In this document: piece by piece, positions 10,430 to 21,198 of the stretch
Numbering within the stretch: the stretch's first letter is position 1
Layout of the letters: every line of letters begins with the position of its first letter
Assembly (NCBI GenBank): GCA_012295275.1
Contig: CM022677.1
Span: 14,736,445 to 14,776,444 of the forward strand
Length of the DNA stretch: 40,000 bases
Direction: 5' to 3'
Source: Chrysomallon squamiferum
Taxonomy: Eukaryota; Mollusca; Gastropoda; Neomphalida; Peltospiridae
Program-made: the position numbers and the translations under genes
Notes under the pieces: generated by a model
Seen by the model: only the letters and a program-made list of their open reading frames with translations
The model's database searches: none
What the model was told of the DNA's origin: nothing

Positions 10430-10815
10430 TTACCTCTACTAATACTAATAGTACTACTACCATTACAACCACTACAGCCAGTACTGCTACTACTACTATC
10501 ACACTACTATTGTTACTGTTATCATGACACAGGTAATTTTTTAGCTTAGCTATAAATATAGACGATGTGATGTTATATCCATCACCTCAGGCACCTCGGA
10601 CAAAAAGATAACAGAAGAGAAAAAGTTGAGAAAATCTGAAGAGAGAGGGACACAGAAAGGAAACTTTTAAACAGAAAACAATGGTCTAGTTACCACTACT
10701 ACCACTGAGATTACTTCTACTAATATCACTACTACTACTACGACCACCCCACTACCATTACTACTACTACTGCTACTACTACTGTTACTATTACCAGCAG
10801 AAGCACGACTACTAC
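10430..10815. repeat. Imperfect ACT-type trinucleotide field, right of BEL element
   Basis: TACTAATACTAATAGTACTAC-type trinucleotides at 10430-10520 and 10695-10815, separated by about 170 unique bases. The same repeat class lies left of the BEL remnant, which suggests insertion into one pre-existing repeat field. Confidence 0.8.
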
Positions 10816-10819
10816 TAAC

Positions 10820-10979
10820 CAGCTTGACAGTTACGACTTTCCTTGTAGCTGCGTGACATACAGATAAGAATCACATCAGCTTTCTCAACAGCTTCTGCCA
10901 CTGCCTCAAGAGTGGATCCACCCATGTTGTCCACATCCATCCACACACGGAAATTAGCTCTCTTCAGAGCCTCGTTTAC
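10820..10979 (-). CDS. TIR-domain protein, single internal exon
   Basis: A 160-base exon between a 3' splice site (TTTGCTTCACAG, ending 10980) and a 5' splice site (CAAGCTG|GTTAGT, intron from 10819). It encodes 53 residues with hallmarks of TIR_2-type domains: VNEALKRANFRVWMDVDNMG, GSTLEAVAEAVEKADVILIC, MSRSYKESRNC. These are the alphaA, box-2-like and betaD/SxxYKxSxNC parts. It enters in phase 0 and leaves in phase 1, so a following exon starting AG would restore the usual NCxxEAEY. TIR domains either scaffold Toll/MyD88-type signalling or cleave NAD+; the sequence visible does not decide which. The neighbouring exons (start of the domain to the right, end to the left) were not found. The BEL remnant and repeats occupy the next 3 kb on the 3' side, so the exon may be isolated or belong to a gene with very long introns. 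Confidence 0.7.
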
Positions 10980-10999
10980 CTGTGAAGCAAACAATAGCA

Positions 11000-13919
11000 C
11001 ATAACTCTAATTTTAAAATAATAAATTTAACATTTTGTGTTATGCGAGCTTCCATCAATATAAAAAATATTTAAATTGAAAACTGAAATACTATAAATTT
11101 AAATATTGTATTTTAACAGGAAAACTAGATATTTTTAAATATCATTTACTATAAAGAATGGTTATATTTTATTAAAGTTAATATACAAATTAATTTAATA
11201 AAAACAATAAATAATTGAATGTGCATTCATGTCAATAAACTTGCGGATAGAAACACATATACACACATACATTTACGTTACATTTTCATATATGCATAAT
11301 ATAAATGTAACCCCATAATAAATAACATATATTTTCAAGAATATATATTGAATTTGTTTTGTTGACAGGTATGACTTTCTTTTCAATGAAACATGTCATG
11401 ATTTTGGTAAAATGAAACATGTCTAATGTTAACAAAATGTCACTGAAGAGTCCTCGATATTTTTGGATTTTACATATAGTTCTACTGTTATTTATATAAA
11501 GTCACGCTAAGCTGGAACCCCAACAACAGCAATAGTAATATAAAGAAAAGAACATGTTAATCTTTATGCGATTTCTTTACTTCTCAATATCTATAACACT
11601 TCAAACGTTAACATCATCGCTCCAGTCTGGATGTCAGTATATTTTATGACGTAGCTATAGCTTCACACAGACAAGTACACTGGAGATGTCCACTTTTCAA
11701 TCCTCTTGATTGAGAAATAGAACATGATGTTGTATTTTTGTATTTATTTTTTATTTTTGTTTACATGAAAATAAAAAGGTGGAGATGAGCGAGATATTTA
11801 TTTGAGAAGCTCAATAAATAATATTAATAATAATAATAATAATAAATAAATAAATAAAGAAACATCGTATAATAAAAAAAAATTGTACGTTAGAGGTGTA
11901 TATTGAAAATATTAAATGAGCTTTTGGATTAATATTTTTTAATTAACAAAGCAGGATTATAGGATTATAGTAAGAGAATAGATTAATAATATGACATTTT
12001 ATATCTTGACCACATTAGTTACATCTACTAGAATGCAGAATGGACAAGATAAATATTTAGTTTTATAGAAGAACTATAGCTTGCACTTATTGATTAACGT
12101 CAGTTTTTTTGTTGACTATATTAGAGATTATAAAATAAAAAATAAAATATCACATTATTATTACAGTTAAAACTAAATCTCTAAAAGTGTGAATTAAAAA
12201 AACAATATGCTGCAGGGAAATAAAGAGTTATGTACCCTTTTTTCAACAGTAGCTGAAGAGTTGTTACTTGGCTTTTATTCTACTGGAATAATTTAGAAAC
12301 TGAGAAATATAGCGATCTCCATATTCATGTGTTCAATACATACTATTACCGCTACGCCTCTGTTAACAACATAAAACATATTAGATAAATAGTGATGGCG
12401 GTTCTTATTTTCATAACGTCGTATAAAATTATCTTACTTAGCTTTCCAGTTAAACATTTTCTGATGTTATAATATCACATTTGTTTGGAAGCGTTCTCGA
12501 CATTTTGGATTTTACATATAATTCTACTGTTGTTTATAAAAACACGTCAACCCGAAATCCCAATCTACATTTCTGAATTTTCATTAATTACACCACAGTT
12601 TGTGTTTTTAATTAGTTTTCTGGTAATTAACACAAAACTTTGACGTACAGTGAAGTTTTCTAGACATAATGTTGACGCTGGAAGAGTTTACTTTCTATGA
12701 ACAAATAAGATTTCAGTTTTATATGAATAAAGTGAGGTTCATTAAAAAATCTGCTGGCCAGTTTTCAAAAATCAGTGTCAAGTCATGATAAAAAGTCTTA
12801 TTTGAGTATTTACTGAAACTCGAAATTTTAACGTACACTGTCGTTTTCTAGACGTAATTTGATACGCTGGACAGAGTTTAACGTTTATATCAATAAACTG
12901 AGATTCAACCAAAAATAGCTTGAAATTTTATGAATACCAGTATTTACGTTATTTTCACTCAGTATCAATTTATGATATAAACATCGCTGATTTTACATAT
13001 AAAACGTGAATTACGTCGCGTTTTACAAAACAGAAAACTTCGCTTATCTCTGTGAATTTTAATTTTAATGTTTGCTTTGCAAAATCAAATTCTGTGATTC
13101 AAGAAAAATGTAACTTCTCACGTGTTCAGTATTATTTTGTATTTATTATTATTTTGTTTTTGAGAACAAATTGTAACTCAGCTTAACAGAAAAATATTGT
13201 CACAATAGAGGTCTTCCCCTGTAAATCTAGTCATTAAGTTATTTATTTCTTAAATAAATAAATAAAAGATGAGATCAGTGTGTTTTTCTGTTATACTGAT
13301 TATTGTGATAATTGCAAGTCTCGCGTAATATCTAGAACTGCAGAGTAATATTCTCTTATTTAGAGATTTTAAAAGAAAAGGAAACTGTGAGATCAATATG
13401 TAATTATACTGATAATTAATCCTCTAATTACTAATGTTTTCTGAAGTATATTAATATAATATATATATCACTATCTCACTGATTAAAACTGCAATACGCC
13501 CTACAAATAAAGAAAATAACACGTTAGTTTTTAATCAGTCTCATTTTTATTCTTATAAATATCTATAATATTAATAATAATAATAATGATAATAAAAGAA
13601 ACATTAAGCTTATCAAGCAGCGCAGTTTATACGGCAAAATGTAGAATCAGCAAAAATATTTTATATTCATTTCACAATCTTCACCTTTTACTGCAATGTT
13701 GTTGTTGTTGTTGATTTGTTTGTTTAAAAAAAAAAAAAGATAGACTCTACATCGTCTTAGTCTGTAAAACTAGTGAGGCAATCGAGACCTCGCGTGACAC
13801 ATTGCATCTGCTACAAATGTTTTACTATCGAAAGACAATTTTAAATAAGAACTATTCAATTAGTTGATAATATTATATAAAACCAAGCAGATATCATATG
13901 AAAAAACCTTTATTGTTAA

Positions 13920-13952
<33 letters not shown>

Positions 13953-14830
13953 TTGATTTCAGTTGTTATCATAAAGAAATAATTAAACACAATTTTACAA
14001 TCAACATTGCAAAAGTATTTCAAAATAATTAATTTTAAAACGAACACACAACACTGAAACAGTAAGTTTAATAGGAGATACACAGAAAGTATTAGGGAAA
14101 AAATAATAATAAAAATAATAATGAAATAAAATCAAATTTAATTTGCTTGATTATGGTTTAATTATGACAGCTATGACAATATCAAATAAAAGTGAAATTG
14201 GTTCATAATACAAAATCTTTAAGGCATACGCCACTATAATTCATTATTATAATGCATTGTTAGAAAACTGGGGTTTAGTTTTATCTTCTAATGCTACTGT
14301 AATTATATTTGCTGTTTAACAACCTTCAGTTTGATTAGTAACAACATGCAGAGTGATCGTGACTGCTCAAGATTAATAGTGATTGAAAACACAAATTCAC
14401 TTTTTTTTCTCGAAAGGAAATTAAACAGAAAATACAGATTATAAAATACCTGAAAAAATTGCACATTTTTTAAATAAGTTTTTGAATTTTCCAAAATGTG
14501 AAAGGCAAATGATAAAATACCTGGAAAAATTCCATTTATGTACATTTTTTCTCTTATTTGTTTTAATTTTTTTTCTTTTTTTTTCTATTCTTAATGATTT
14601 CTTATTGAAATAATTCTATTATTCTTTCTAAATTGGGAAAGCAAATTATAAAAACTGGCAGAAATGTCTAAACAGAAGTAACTGAATATTTAAGTGTTAT
14701 TATCTAGACAGGTTTTTGATTAACTTCAACTTCAAGATCATCATGTTTCTTCTGATTAAAAATAACAAAGTCATAGTTAATGAAAATAACATTTTAATTA
14801 AGTTAACAGTTTACATTACAAATAAATAAA
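11000..14830. other. Gene-free AT-rich stretch with diverged duplications
   Basis: No convincing exon. It contains a ~75-base duplicate (11450-11525 and 12492-12568, core TTTTGGATTTTACATAT), a second duplicate (12645-12740 and 12825-12910, core GTTTTCTAGACRTAAT), AAT/AAAT microsatellites (11822-11860, 13921-13952) and scattered poly-A/T. The 80-codon open frame at 14545-14303 lies on low-complexity sequence with a locally repeated AAAATACCTGRAAAAATT (about 14445 and 14515). Confidence 0.5.
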
Positions 14831-14849
14831 AAAAAATTATATACAAAAA

Positions 14850-15385
14850 ATTATAATTACCTCTAATTAGTAAACCTTCAATTATATTTACACTAATTAC
14901 CCCAACTAACTCTTGATTTCCCCCATTTTAAATAATAGAGAGAAAAATGTTTGTGAGTTTTTTTGTTTTTAATATAAAAATTCCAATTACCCCTAATTAC
15001 ATAATGTTCAATTACATTTACATTAATTACCACTAACAAATTCTTGATTTCCCTTGATCTAAATAATATAAAAAAGCAAAAGTATATATTTTATATACAT
15101 ACGTATAAAATATTCTAATTACCCTAAATTACATAATTTTCATTTTAGGTGGATTAACCCCAGCAAACCCTTGATTTCCCCTGATTTAAATCATGTAAAA
15201 AAAAAAAAGAAAAATGAAAGATTTTATTTTTGTTTGGTTTTTGTTGTTTTTTTAAGTTTTTGTGAGTTTTTAATTTTTTTATAAAAATTCTAATTACCCC
15301 TAATTACATAGTTTTAAATATATTTACATTGATTACCCCAGCAAACCATGTATTTTCGCAAGATTTAAGTAATATAAAAATTATT
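14850..15385 (+). repeat. Four-unit repeat array (copy in inverted orientation at 34.45 kb)
   Basis: Four ~90-base conserved units start near 14857, 14980, 15112 and 15286. Each reads roughly CTAATTACCCCTAATTACAT, then ATTTACAYTRATTACCCCAG, then CAAACCCTTGATTTCCCCTG, ATTTAAATAATAT. Spacers of 35-85 A/T-rich bases separate them. The reverse complement of the same unit, in the mirrored spacing order, makes up 34451-35000. Confidence 0.8.
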
Positions 15386-15389
15386 AAAA

Positions 15390-17330
15390 AAAATGAACAC
15401 CATCACATTATTTTTGTTTTCTTCACTAAGATGGCATTCCACAGCAATGATGAATCTCCATTACTTTTTCAGTGAGAAAAATTAGAATAACCAAGCACAC
15501 ATCAATGATAAAAACAGTGCAAGCTGCTATGAAGTTCAATGTGTACACTGGATGTTCTGATCACATTGACAATGTAGTCTTGCAGTTTTCGCAGCTTGAA
15601 TCTGTTGTCTACAATCCTACAACAAAATATAATATTCATCAATAAACTAAACATAAAATAAAGTGCAAGCAGTATTTGTTGTCAGCTCTAGCTGTCTTTG
15701 CAAGAAGAATTTTGTCCAATTTTTTATTTTAATAAAGGTTTTTATATTCTTAATTTCAAGCAATTTACCTTTTGCCTGTAGTTAATCTATGTAGTTCAGA
15801 TAAGAATGCAATATCAATAACAGCAAATTACAAATGTTCTCTTCACTACTCTATTAGGCCTGCATGTAAATTATTACAATGTTTTTTGGTGCATAAACCA
15901 TTATTACATTGATTCTATTATATATAAACTAAACATTTAAAATTTCAAGCAAATATGCATGCTTTATACAAAATTATCAGTACTATTCTGTATATAAAAA
16001 TAAAATCATCAAAGAAGACAAACAGTGTAAATATCTGAATTTAGTTAATTGTTAATTAATTAATCTGAACAAATTTGACAATTTTCTTACAATTTCTCAA
16101 AGATAAAAGATAAATGCAGTGAACACATTTGACTTAAGCATGAAAACAAAATGAATTATTACATTTAAATAACTACAAACCCTGATTATCAATCTGTAAA
16201 TGCCATTTTCTAATTTTAATTATGTATTTATTTTTTTAGCTTCTAAGAAAGATCAAGAACAGGGGTGGACTTAAACATTTATGATTTTCTGCTACTTCTT
16301 ACAAATTACTAAATTTCTTTATTCATCAACATTATCTTCTTCCACTCACAAACACTGTTATATTGAAAACAAAATCTTTAAAATGTATTTTAATCATCAG
16401 TCATTCTGAAGATGTATATTACTCAGCTCTCCTGATCTTTGTTTTTGGTTTTTGTTATATGTTATGAAGACACTTTTTTAACATCAAAGTTATAAACAGT
16501 CTTACCAGAGAAGCAGAATGTTGCAGGGTGGTACATCCTGATCCACCCAACATCTATGTCAGAACTATTTCACTTCTGCATCTTTTCTAGAAAGAGCAAG
16601 TTTAGGAAAGAAGGATAGCATTACAACTAATTACTCTATATACTGGATAAGCACAACTAACACTAATTATAAATTATTTTATGGCAGTTAAAAACAAAAA
16701 TGTTGATATTTCCTAGCTATCCATTTTTATTTATAATAATAAATACAGAGATAGAGCTAGTCCAGTTAAGATGGAAACACATGAGTGAAAGCTACTAAAA
16801 ATAAAAAAAAGTAAACAGCTGCAATCCATACAATAAGAAAAACTGCAAAAAGTTAGATATAATATAAGTTAACATCTCCAGATATTTTTCAACATTTAAC
16901 TCTATTCAACATTTACACAAACGAAATAAACATACTTCATTACAGTTTTCTTTTCTGGAACCTTCATAATAATTTCAGTCTGTGAGCTTTCCATCTCATT
17001 TGCAAAATCACCTCCTTTACTCTTTTATCTTTACAGACTACACATTTTTAAATGCAATGCAGATAAAACAAAGGAAGATGATTTTCTATTTCCAGTCTCT
17101 CTGAGTTGTCATAGTTGTACCTTCTTTTTTTTTTTTTACAGGTCATATTTTCAGATCTATAGCAAACCTTGGTAAATTCCTGAACAATAATAAGCAACTT
17201 ATTCTAAGCTGTGTGAGTTCTAAGCTTTGTGATTTTATTTCGTGCATTAAATAAAGAAGAAGAAAGAAAAGGTGGGCGAAATAACAACACCGTTTATTTG
17301 TAAAAAAAACCCATATCAGTTTATAATTAA
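15390..17330. other. Gene-free AT-rich stretch
   Basis: No exon, RNA gene or mobile element that I can support. It contains AAGATGG at 15429 and unremarkable AT-rich unique sequence. Confidence 0.5.
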
Positions 17331-17407
17331 TACGTAGATTTTAATAAAGTTTATTATATTCCTTCATTTTTTTTATTTGCACTGAACTTTTTTTTCTTTG
17401 TATAGTT

Positions 17408-17497
17408 GTTGCGGAAAAATGTGGGATGATTGCCGGTCTTTTGGGATTTACTGTTTTGCTTGATGTTCGAAGAATCTTCTACAGAACTGTCACATAA
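17408..17497 (+). CDS. Possible terminal exon, unrecognised
   Basis: A strong 3' splice site (TTTTTTTTCTTTGTATAG, ending 17405) precedes TT plus 29 codons and TAA: VAEKCGMIAGLLGFTVLLDV, then RRIFYRTVT. The peptide reads like the last membrane helix plus a short basic tail of a membrane protein. It has a faint resemblance to the C-terminal helix of ZIP metal transporters (GMLxGFxIML), but I do not claim homology. No upstream exon was found to the left, and the other two frames close early. It could be chance. Confidence 0.25.
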   Translation, partial: VAEKCGMIAGLLGFTVLLDVRRIFYRTVT

Positions 17498-17499
17498 TG

Positions 17500-17525
17500 G
17501 CAGCCATCTTATTCGGGAATAATTA
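17500..17525 (-). promoter_or_regulatory. YY1-like motif AAGATGGCTGCCA
   Basis: The plus-strand text ATGGCAGCCATCTTATT here is nearly repeated at 28457-28475. Its complement AAGATGGCTGCC matches the YY1 consensus AAnATGGCGGC closely. It could be a functional motif or the end of a repeat family. Confidence 0.25.
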
Positions 17526-17529
17526 TATA

Positions 17530-19378
17530 TAAATAAAAAATAAACAATGTCAGAACTTTTGTAGATAATCAGATTTAAATCTTGAAACTAAAATCCTTCA
17601 GCTGTTATTCATTATTACATATATATATATAAATATATATATATAAATCACATAGTTTTAGAGTTTGAATTTAAAGTAACAATTTAAAGTAGCATGCATC
17701 ATGATTGAGAGAACAAGTAGGAATCATCTCCTTTAGAGAAGACAAAATAAAATTTCTCTTCCTAAAATCTGAATATTTCCACATTGTTTGACTGATGTAT
17801 AAGATACATCGTGAACTAAAATTGGATGCAACTCAAATCTGTCATGTTGACTTATGTCTTCAACTCAGTGAGATCTTCTAAAACAGAAAAAAGAAAAACA
17901 TTTTATTATGAAATTAAGTGGAGGCATTGTAGTATTTTAAGCAATATTGAAATCTGTTTTCTCTCTTTTACACTGATTGATTCAAAGACTTGCAGATTAT
18001 TCAAATATAAGGAAGACGTTTATCAATTTACCTAAATCTTATGTAAAGCTGTCTCTATGCTGCTGCAAAGGTCAACTCATTTTTGTAATTTTAATTTCCT
18101 TCCTTGAAAGGGTTTTCCTCAGCTGTGTTTCTGTTTTGTTATTTTCTAAACTAGCAAATATCATGATGTATTATATATATTCACCTTCGTTTTCATATTC
18201 GTTTCTAGATATGTGAACTTTGATAAACAATTGAGAATTGACAGGCAAGTTTATAGTTTCCTTTATATTCTGCAAAATTTCATAAAATAAATGAATTAAC
18301 AGTTACTTCAATTGGGAAATTAATAATTAAACTGTAAGGTACATCTGAGCTATTTAGTGCAATTTATTAAAATTTGTTATTTTCTGCATCATGCTTAAAA
18401 ATACTGTAGAGCTTAGAAATCATCATTTTGATATAAAACGTGTATTCTGGTTTGAAACTGTATGAGATATTTAGTGTTCTGTTTGCCAAATGACTGAAAT
18501 GAATCTCAGAATTTTCCACAGATTATGAAGGAAAAATACCAAGCAAACTTTATTCAGATAAAAATTCGTTACTTCCTTCACATCAATCATATCACTGATA
18601 TTTTGGTGTAATTTTAATATCCAGTTTTTTATTTTATTTTTATTTTTATTTTCTCATTGTATAGTTATAAGTTATATAATTTAAAAGATAATTATATTTT
18701 TGAAAATACTGTTACATAGCTGCTAAATATAATACATAATAATTTAAATGAAAAGCAAAATATAACTGATTACTCTGGTGATTGATCAATAAAAATTTCT
18801 CAAAAAAATAAAAATTACACTCAAGTCTTGTGACAAGATTCTACATCGTATTGTTTAATAATTCATTTTCGATTATCTGCCCTTGAAAACTTTCCATAAA
18901 GCAGACGACGAAACATTTTACAAACTAAATTACAAACATGTACTCCAAAGTATATAAAGAATATAAAAAAAAAGAAAAAAAAAACATTTCAAGAAAGTAA
19001 TATTCTACCATTACCTGTATATATAAAGAAATCAACTCTTCGTGATTCTTAGAATCTACATTTAACTGAGAAAACCATAAATAACAAACACCGCAAATAA
19101 AAGAGAAGTCGCGCCTCACCCCGAAATAAAAAATTATATGAGAGTAATCTCCCTTCTGCTGTAGTTTCTTTCTTTCTTCTGTTTGTGGGGTTCTCGGTGT
19201 ACATCATTGCACACCACAGAAAATCGCTGATAACGAAACGTCGTATATAGCTGTATAATGAGTAATAAATGTAAATGTGTAGGTACGTTCCAGGAATATC
19301 AATTTTCATACAATATAAACAATATGCCGTATCTATTAATATGGGATAAATAATTAAAATATAAACAATAAAAATAAA
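17530..19378. other. Gene-free AT-rich stretch
   Basis: Short overlapping open frames (17826-18216 plus; 19423-18925 minus) have I/Y/F/L-rich composition, no family resemblance and no clean splice context. The sequence GAGTAATCTCCCTT at 19144 is a copy of the mollusc-like GGGAGATTACTC core. Confidence 0.45.
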
Positions 19379-19380
19379 TA

Positions 19381-19858
19381 CAGTGGACGCTGTCAAAACC
19401 GGATGATTCATTGAGACCAACATTTTCTCTGTGATTTTCTACAGTTGCATGTAATAGTCACTACATATGTGTGTATAGCTAAATAGTTTTGTTTACACTG
19501 GAAACACGTGCAAATCTAATAATAATCTTGTTCTTCTAGCTGCATATTGTATTATAAGAAGCTTGATATCATTGTTTGTTAAGCCATCGAAGAAGAGCGA
19601 TCATTTTATCTCACGCGCTAGTCTAATTATGTTCAAACTGCAATCAGTGTTTAAGAAATGATAGTACTTAGAAAATTGTGTTCCAGTGCTAATTACTATA
19701 TAAACTTTTCTGTTGTTGTGAAATTTGCACCCGGAATCATCGAGATTGGATTAGTTTTTGTTCATAACAGGATACCGATAGCTGGACGAAACTTTGAAAT
19801 TGTGCAGGTTATTCTGAAATCTGTATTAGTCGAAGACTGTTTTTCTCAGAGTCCACTG
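19381..19858. mobile_element. Pogo-like MITE (Tc1/mariner superfamily), 478 bp
   Basis: The left end is CAGTGGACGCTGTCAAAACC. The right end, read inward on the minus strand, is CAGTGGACTCTGAGAAAAAC. Both ends are directly flanked by TA (19379-19380 and 19859-19860), the target duplication of this superfamily. The left end also contains ACCGGA and GAGACC, typical of pogo/Tigger ends (from memory). No transposase fits in 478 bases; the 67-codon open frame at 19658-19861 runs into the right terminus and is not a gene. A (AAT)n tract follows at once. Confidence 0.6.
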
Positions 19859-19861
19859 TAA

Positions 19862-19862
19862 A

Positions 19863-19924
<62 letters not shown>
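19862..19924. repeat. (AAT)n microsatellite
   Basis: About 20 AAT units directly abutting the right end and TA of the MITE. Confidence 0.95.
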
Positions 19925-19926
<2 letters not shown>

Positions 19927-20130
19927 TCAGTATTCTTGACGTAAACAATACATCTAAAATATCCTAGGATAATTTATGCAATGTACAGCAAGTTACTGAC
20001 ATTTGTGATATTCTAATGTTATAACACATAAAAAGTAACATACTGAATCGACTGTTACATCAATGCGGTGAATTTTATACAATATTTTCTTTTTATATTT
20101 TAATTAAATAAAGTGTATAAAATATTTCTA

Positions 20131-20132
20131 GT

Positions 20133-20214
<82 letters not shown>
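20131..20214. repeat. (GT)13(GA)~29 compound microsatellite
   Basis: GT run directly followed by a GA run, no interruption. Confidence 0.95.
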
Positions 20215-20218
<4 letters not shown>

Positions 20219-20347
20219 CAGTTTTTAATATAAGAGTACTTGTTTTTTGACCTCATTGTTTAACGCAACATGTACGTAATGACAATTTACATCTACAATG
20301 GACTGTTAATATATATAATTTTTAACTATTGATATTACAAATTTCAG

Positions 20348-20397
20348 TACATCTCAAAACAGACTTGTCGACGTTTGGCTGAAATAAGTAGAAACTG
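20348..20397 (+). CDS. Possible small internal exon, unrecognised
   Basis: Fifty bases lie between ACAAATTTCAG (ends 20347) and G|GTAAGTTTA. One frame stays open across it: YISKQTCRRLAEISRN. Both splice sites are strong, but no partner exon was identified and no family is recognised. It could equally be a non-coding leader exon. Confidence 0.25.
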
Positions 20398-20644
20398 GTA
20401 AGTTTAATACTTTTTAAGGAACTATCAAGTGTTAGAGGAGAAATAGTCTGTCACTGATGAAATCATAAAATAATAATAATATTTGATCAAGGCGTTTCCC
20501 TCTTTGTTGAAATAATGATGAGATGTTTGATTAAAACAAAATACTTGAATTACGTGAGAGTAAACAGTATACGGACCTAAGAGAAAATTACTTTTATTAG
20601 AAATTATTATTATAAATATTCACATACAGCATCTTTGATTAATA

Positions 20645-20697
20645 TTTTTAATAAATAAATAAATAAATAAAATAAATAAATAAATAAATAAATAAAC
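20645..20697. repeat. (AAAT)n microsatellite
   Basis: About 12 tetranucleotide units. Confidence 0.9.
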
Positions 20698-21065
20698 ACA
20701 CCCATTAAAAATATATCTCCTTTTACAGTTAACACGATCTTTAATTTTAATATCAAGAACAAAGAATACAACAGTAAGCATGTTTATATCGGTTTGTCCG
20801 CATTCGTATATTTTTTGTTTGTTCTTGTTATATTCTTACTGTTGCTGTCGTTGTATCTTATACCTAAAGACAAAGTGTAACATTTGCACTGATTCTAAGA
20901 AGTTGAAGGAACTCAAGCGACAAGAAGACGTAATCATTATATTTTGAACGAGAGTCACTTACACAAACAGGCGTCTTTGAAAAATAATGCGGAATTAAGC
21001 AAGAAAAAAAAAAATGAACGGAAAAAAATCAATAAATATGCAATAAATAGTACTTTAAATATACT

Positions 21066-21091
21066 TTTTTTTTTTTTTTTTTTTTTTTTTT
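21066..21091 (-). other. Poly-A tract (minus strand) ~107 bp after the P4HA stop
   Basis: A run of about 26 T on the plus strand, i.e. poly-A on the strand of the intronless P4HA copy, located where a retrocopied tail would be. Two AATAAA hexamers occur in this orientation, but just after the stop codon (about 21195-21203), further from the tract than usual for a cleavage signal. Target-site duplications could not be identified, so the tail interpretation is tentative. Confidence 0.4.
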
Positions 21092-21198
21092 CTTACATAA
21101 ATGCCTATGGAAAATATTTACAAACCAAAAATTAATCAGTAAGCAAGAAACCTCTTTCTAGGACCTGCGCACATTAAAAGTTATTTCATTTATTTCAT

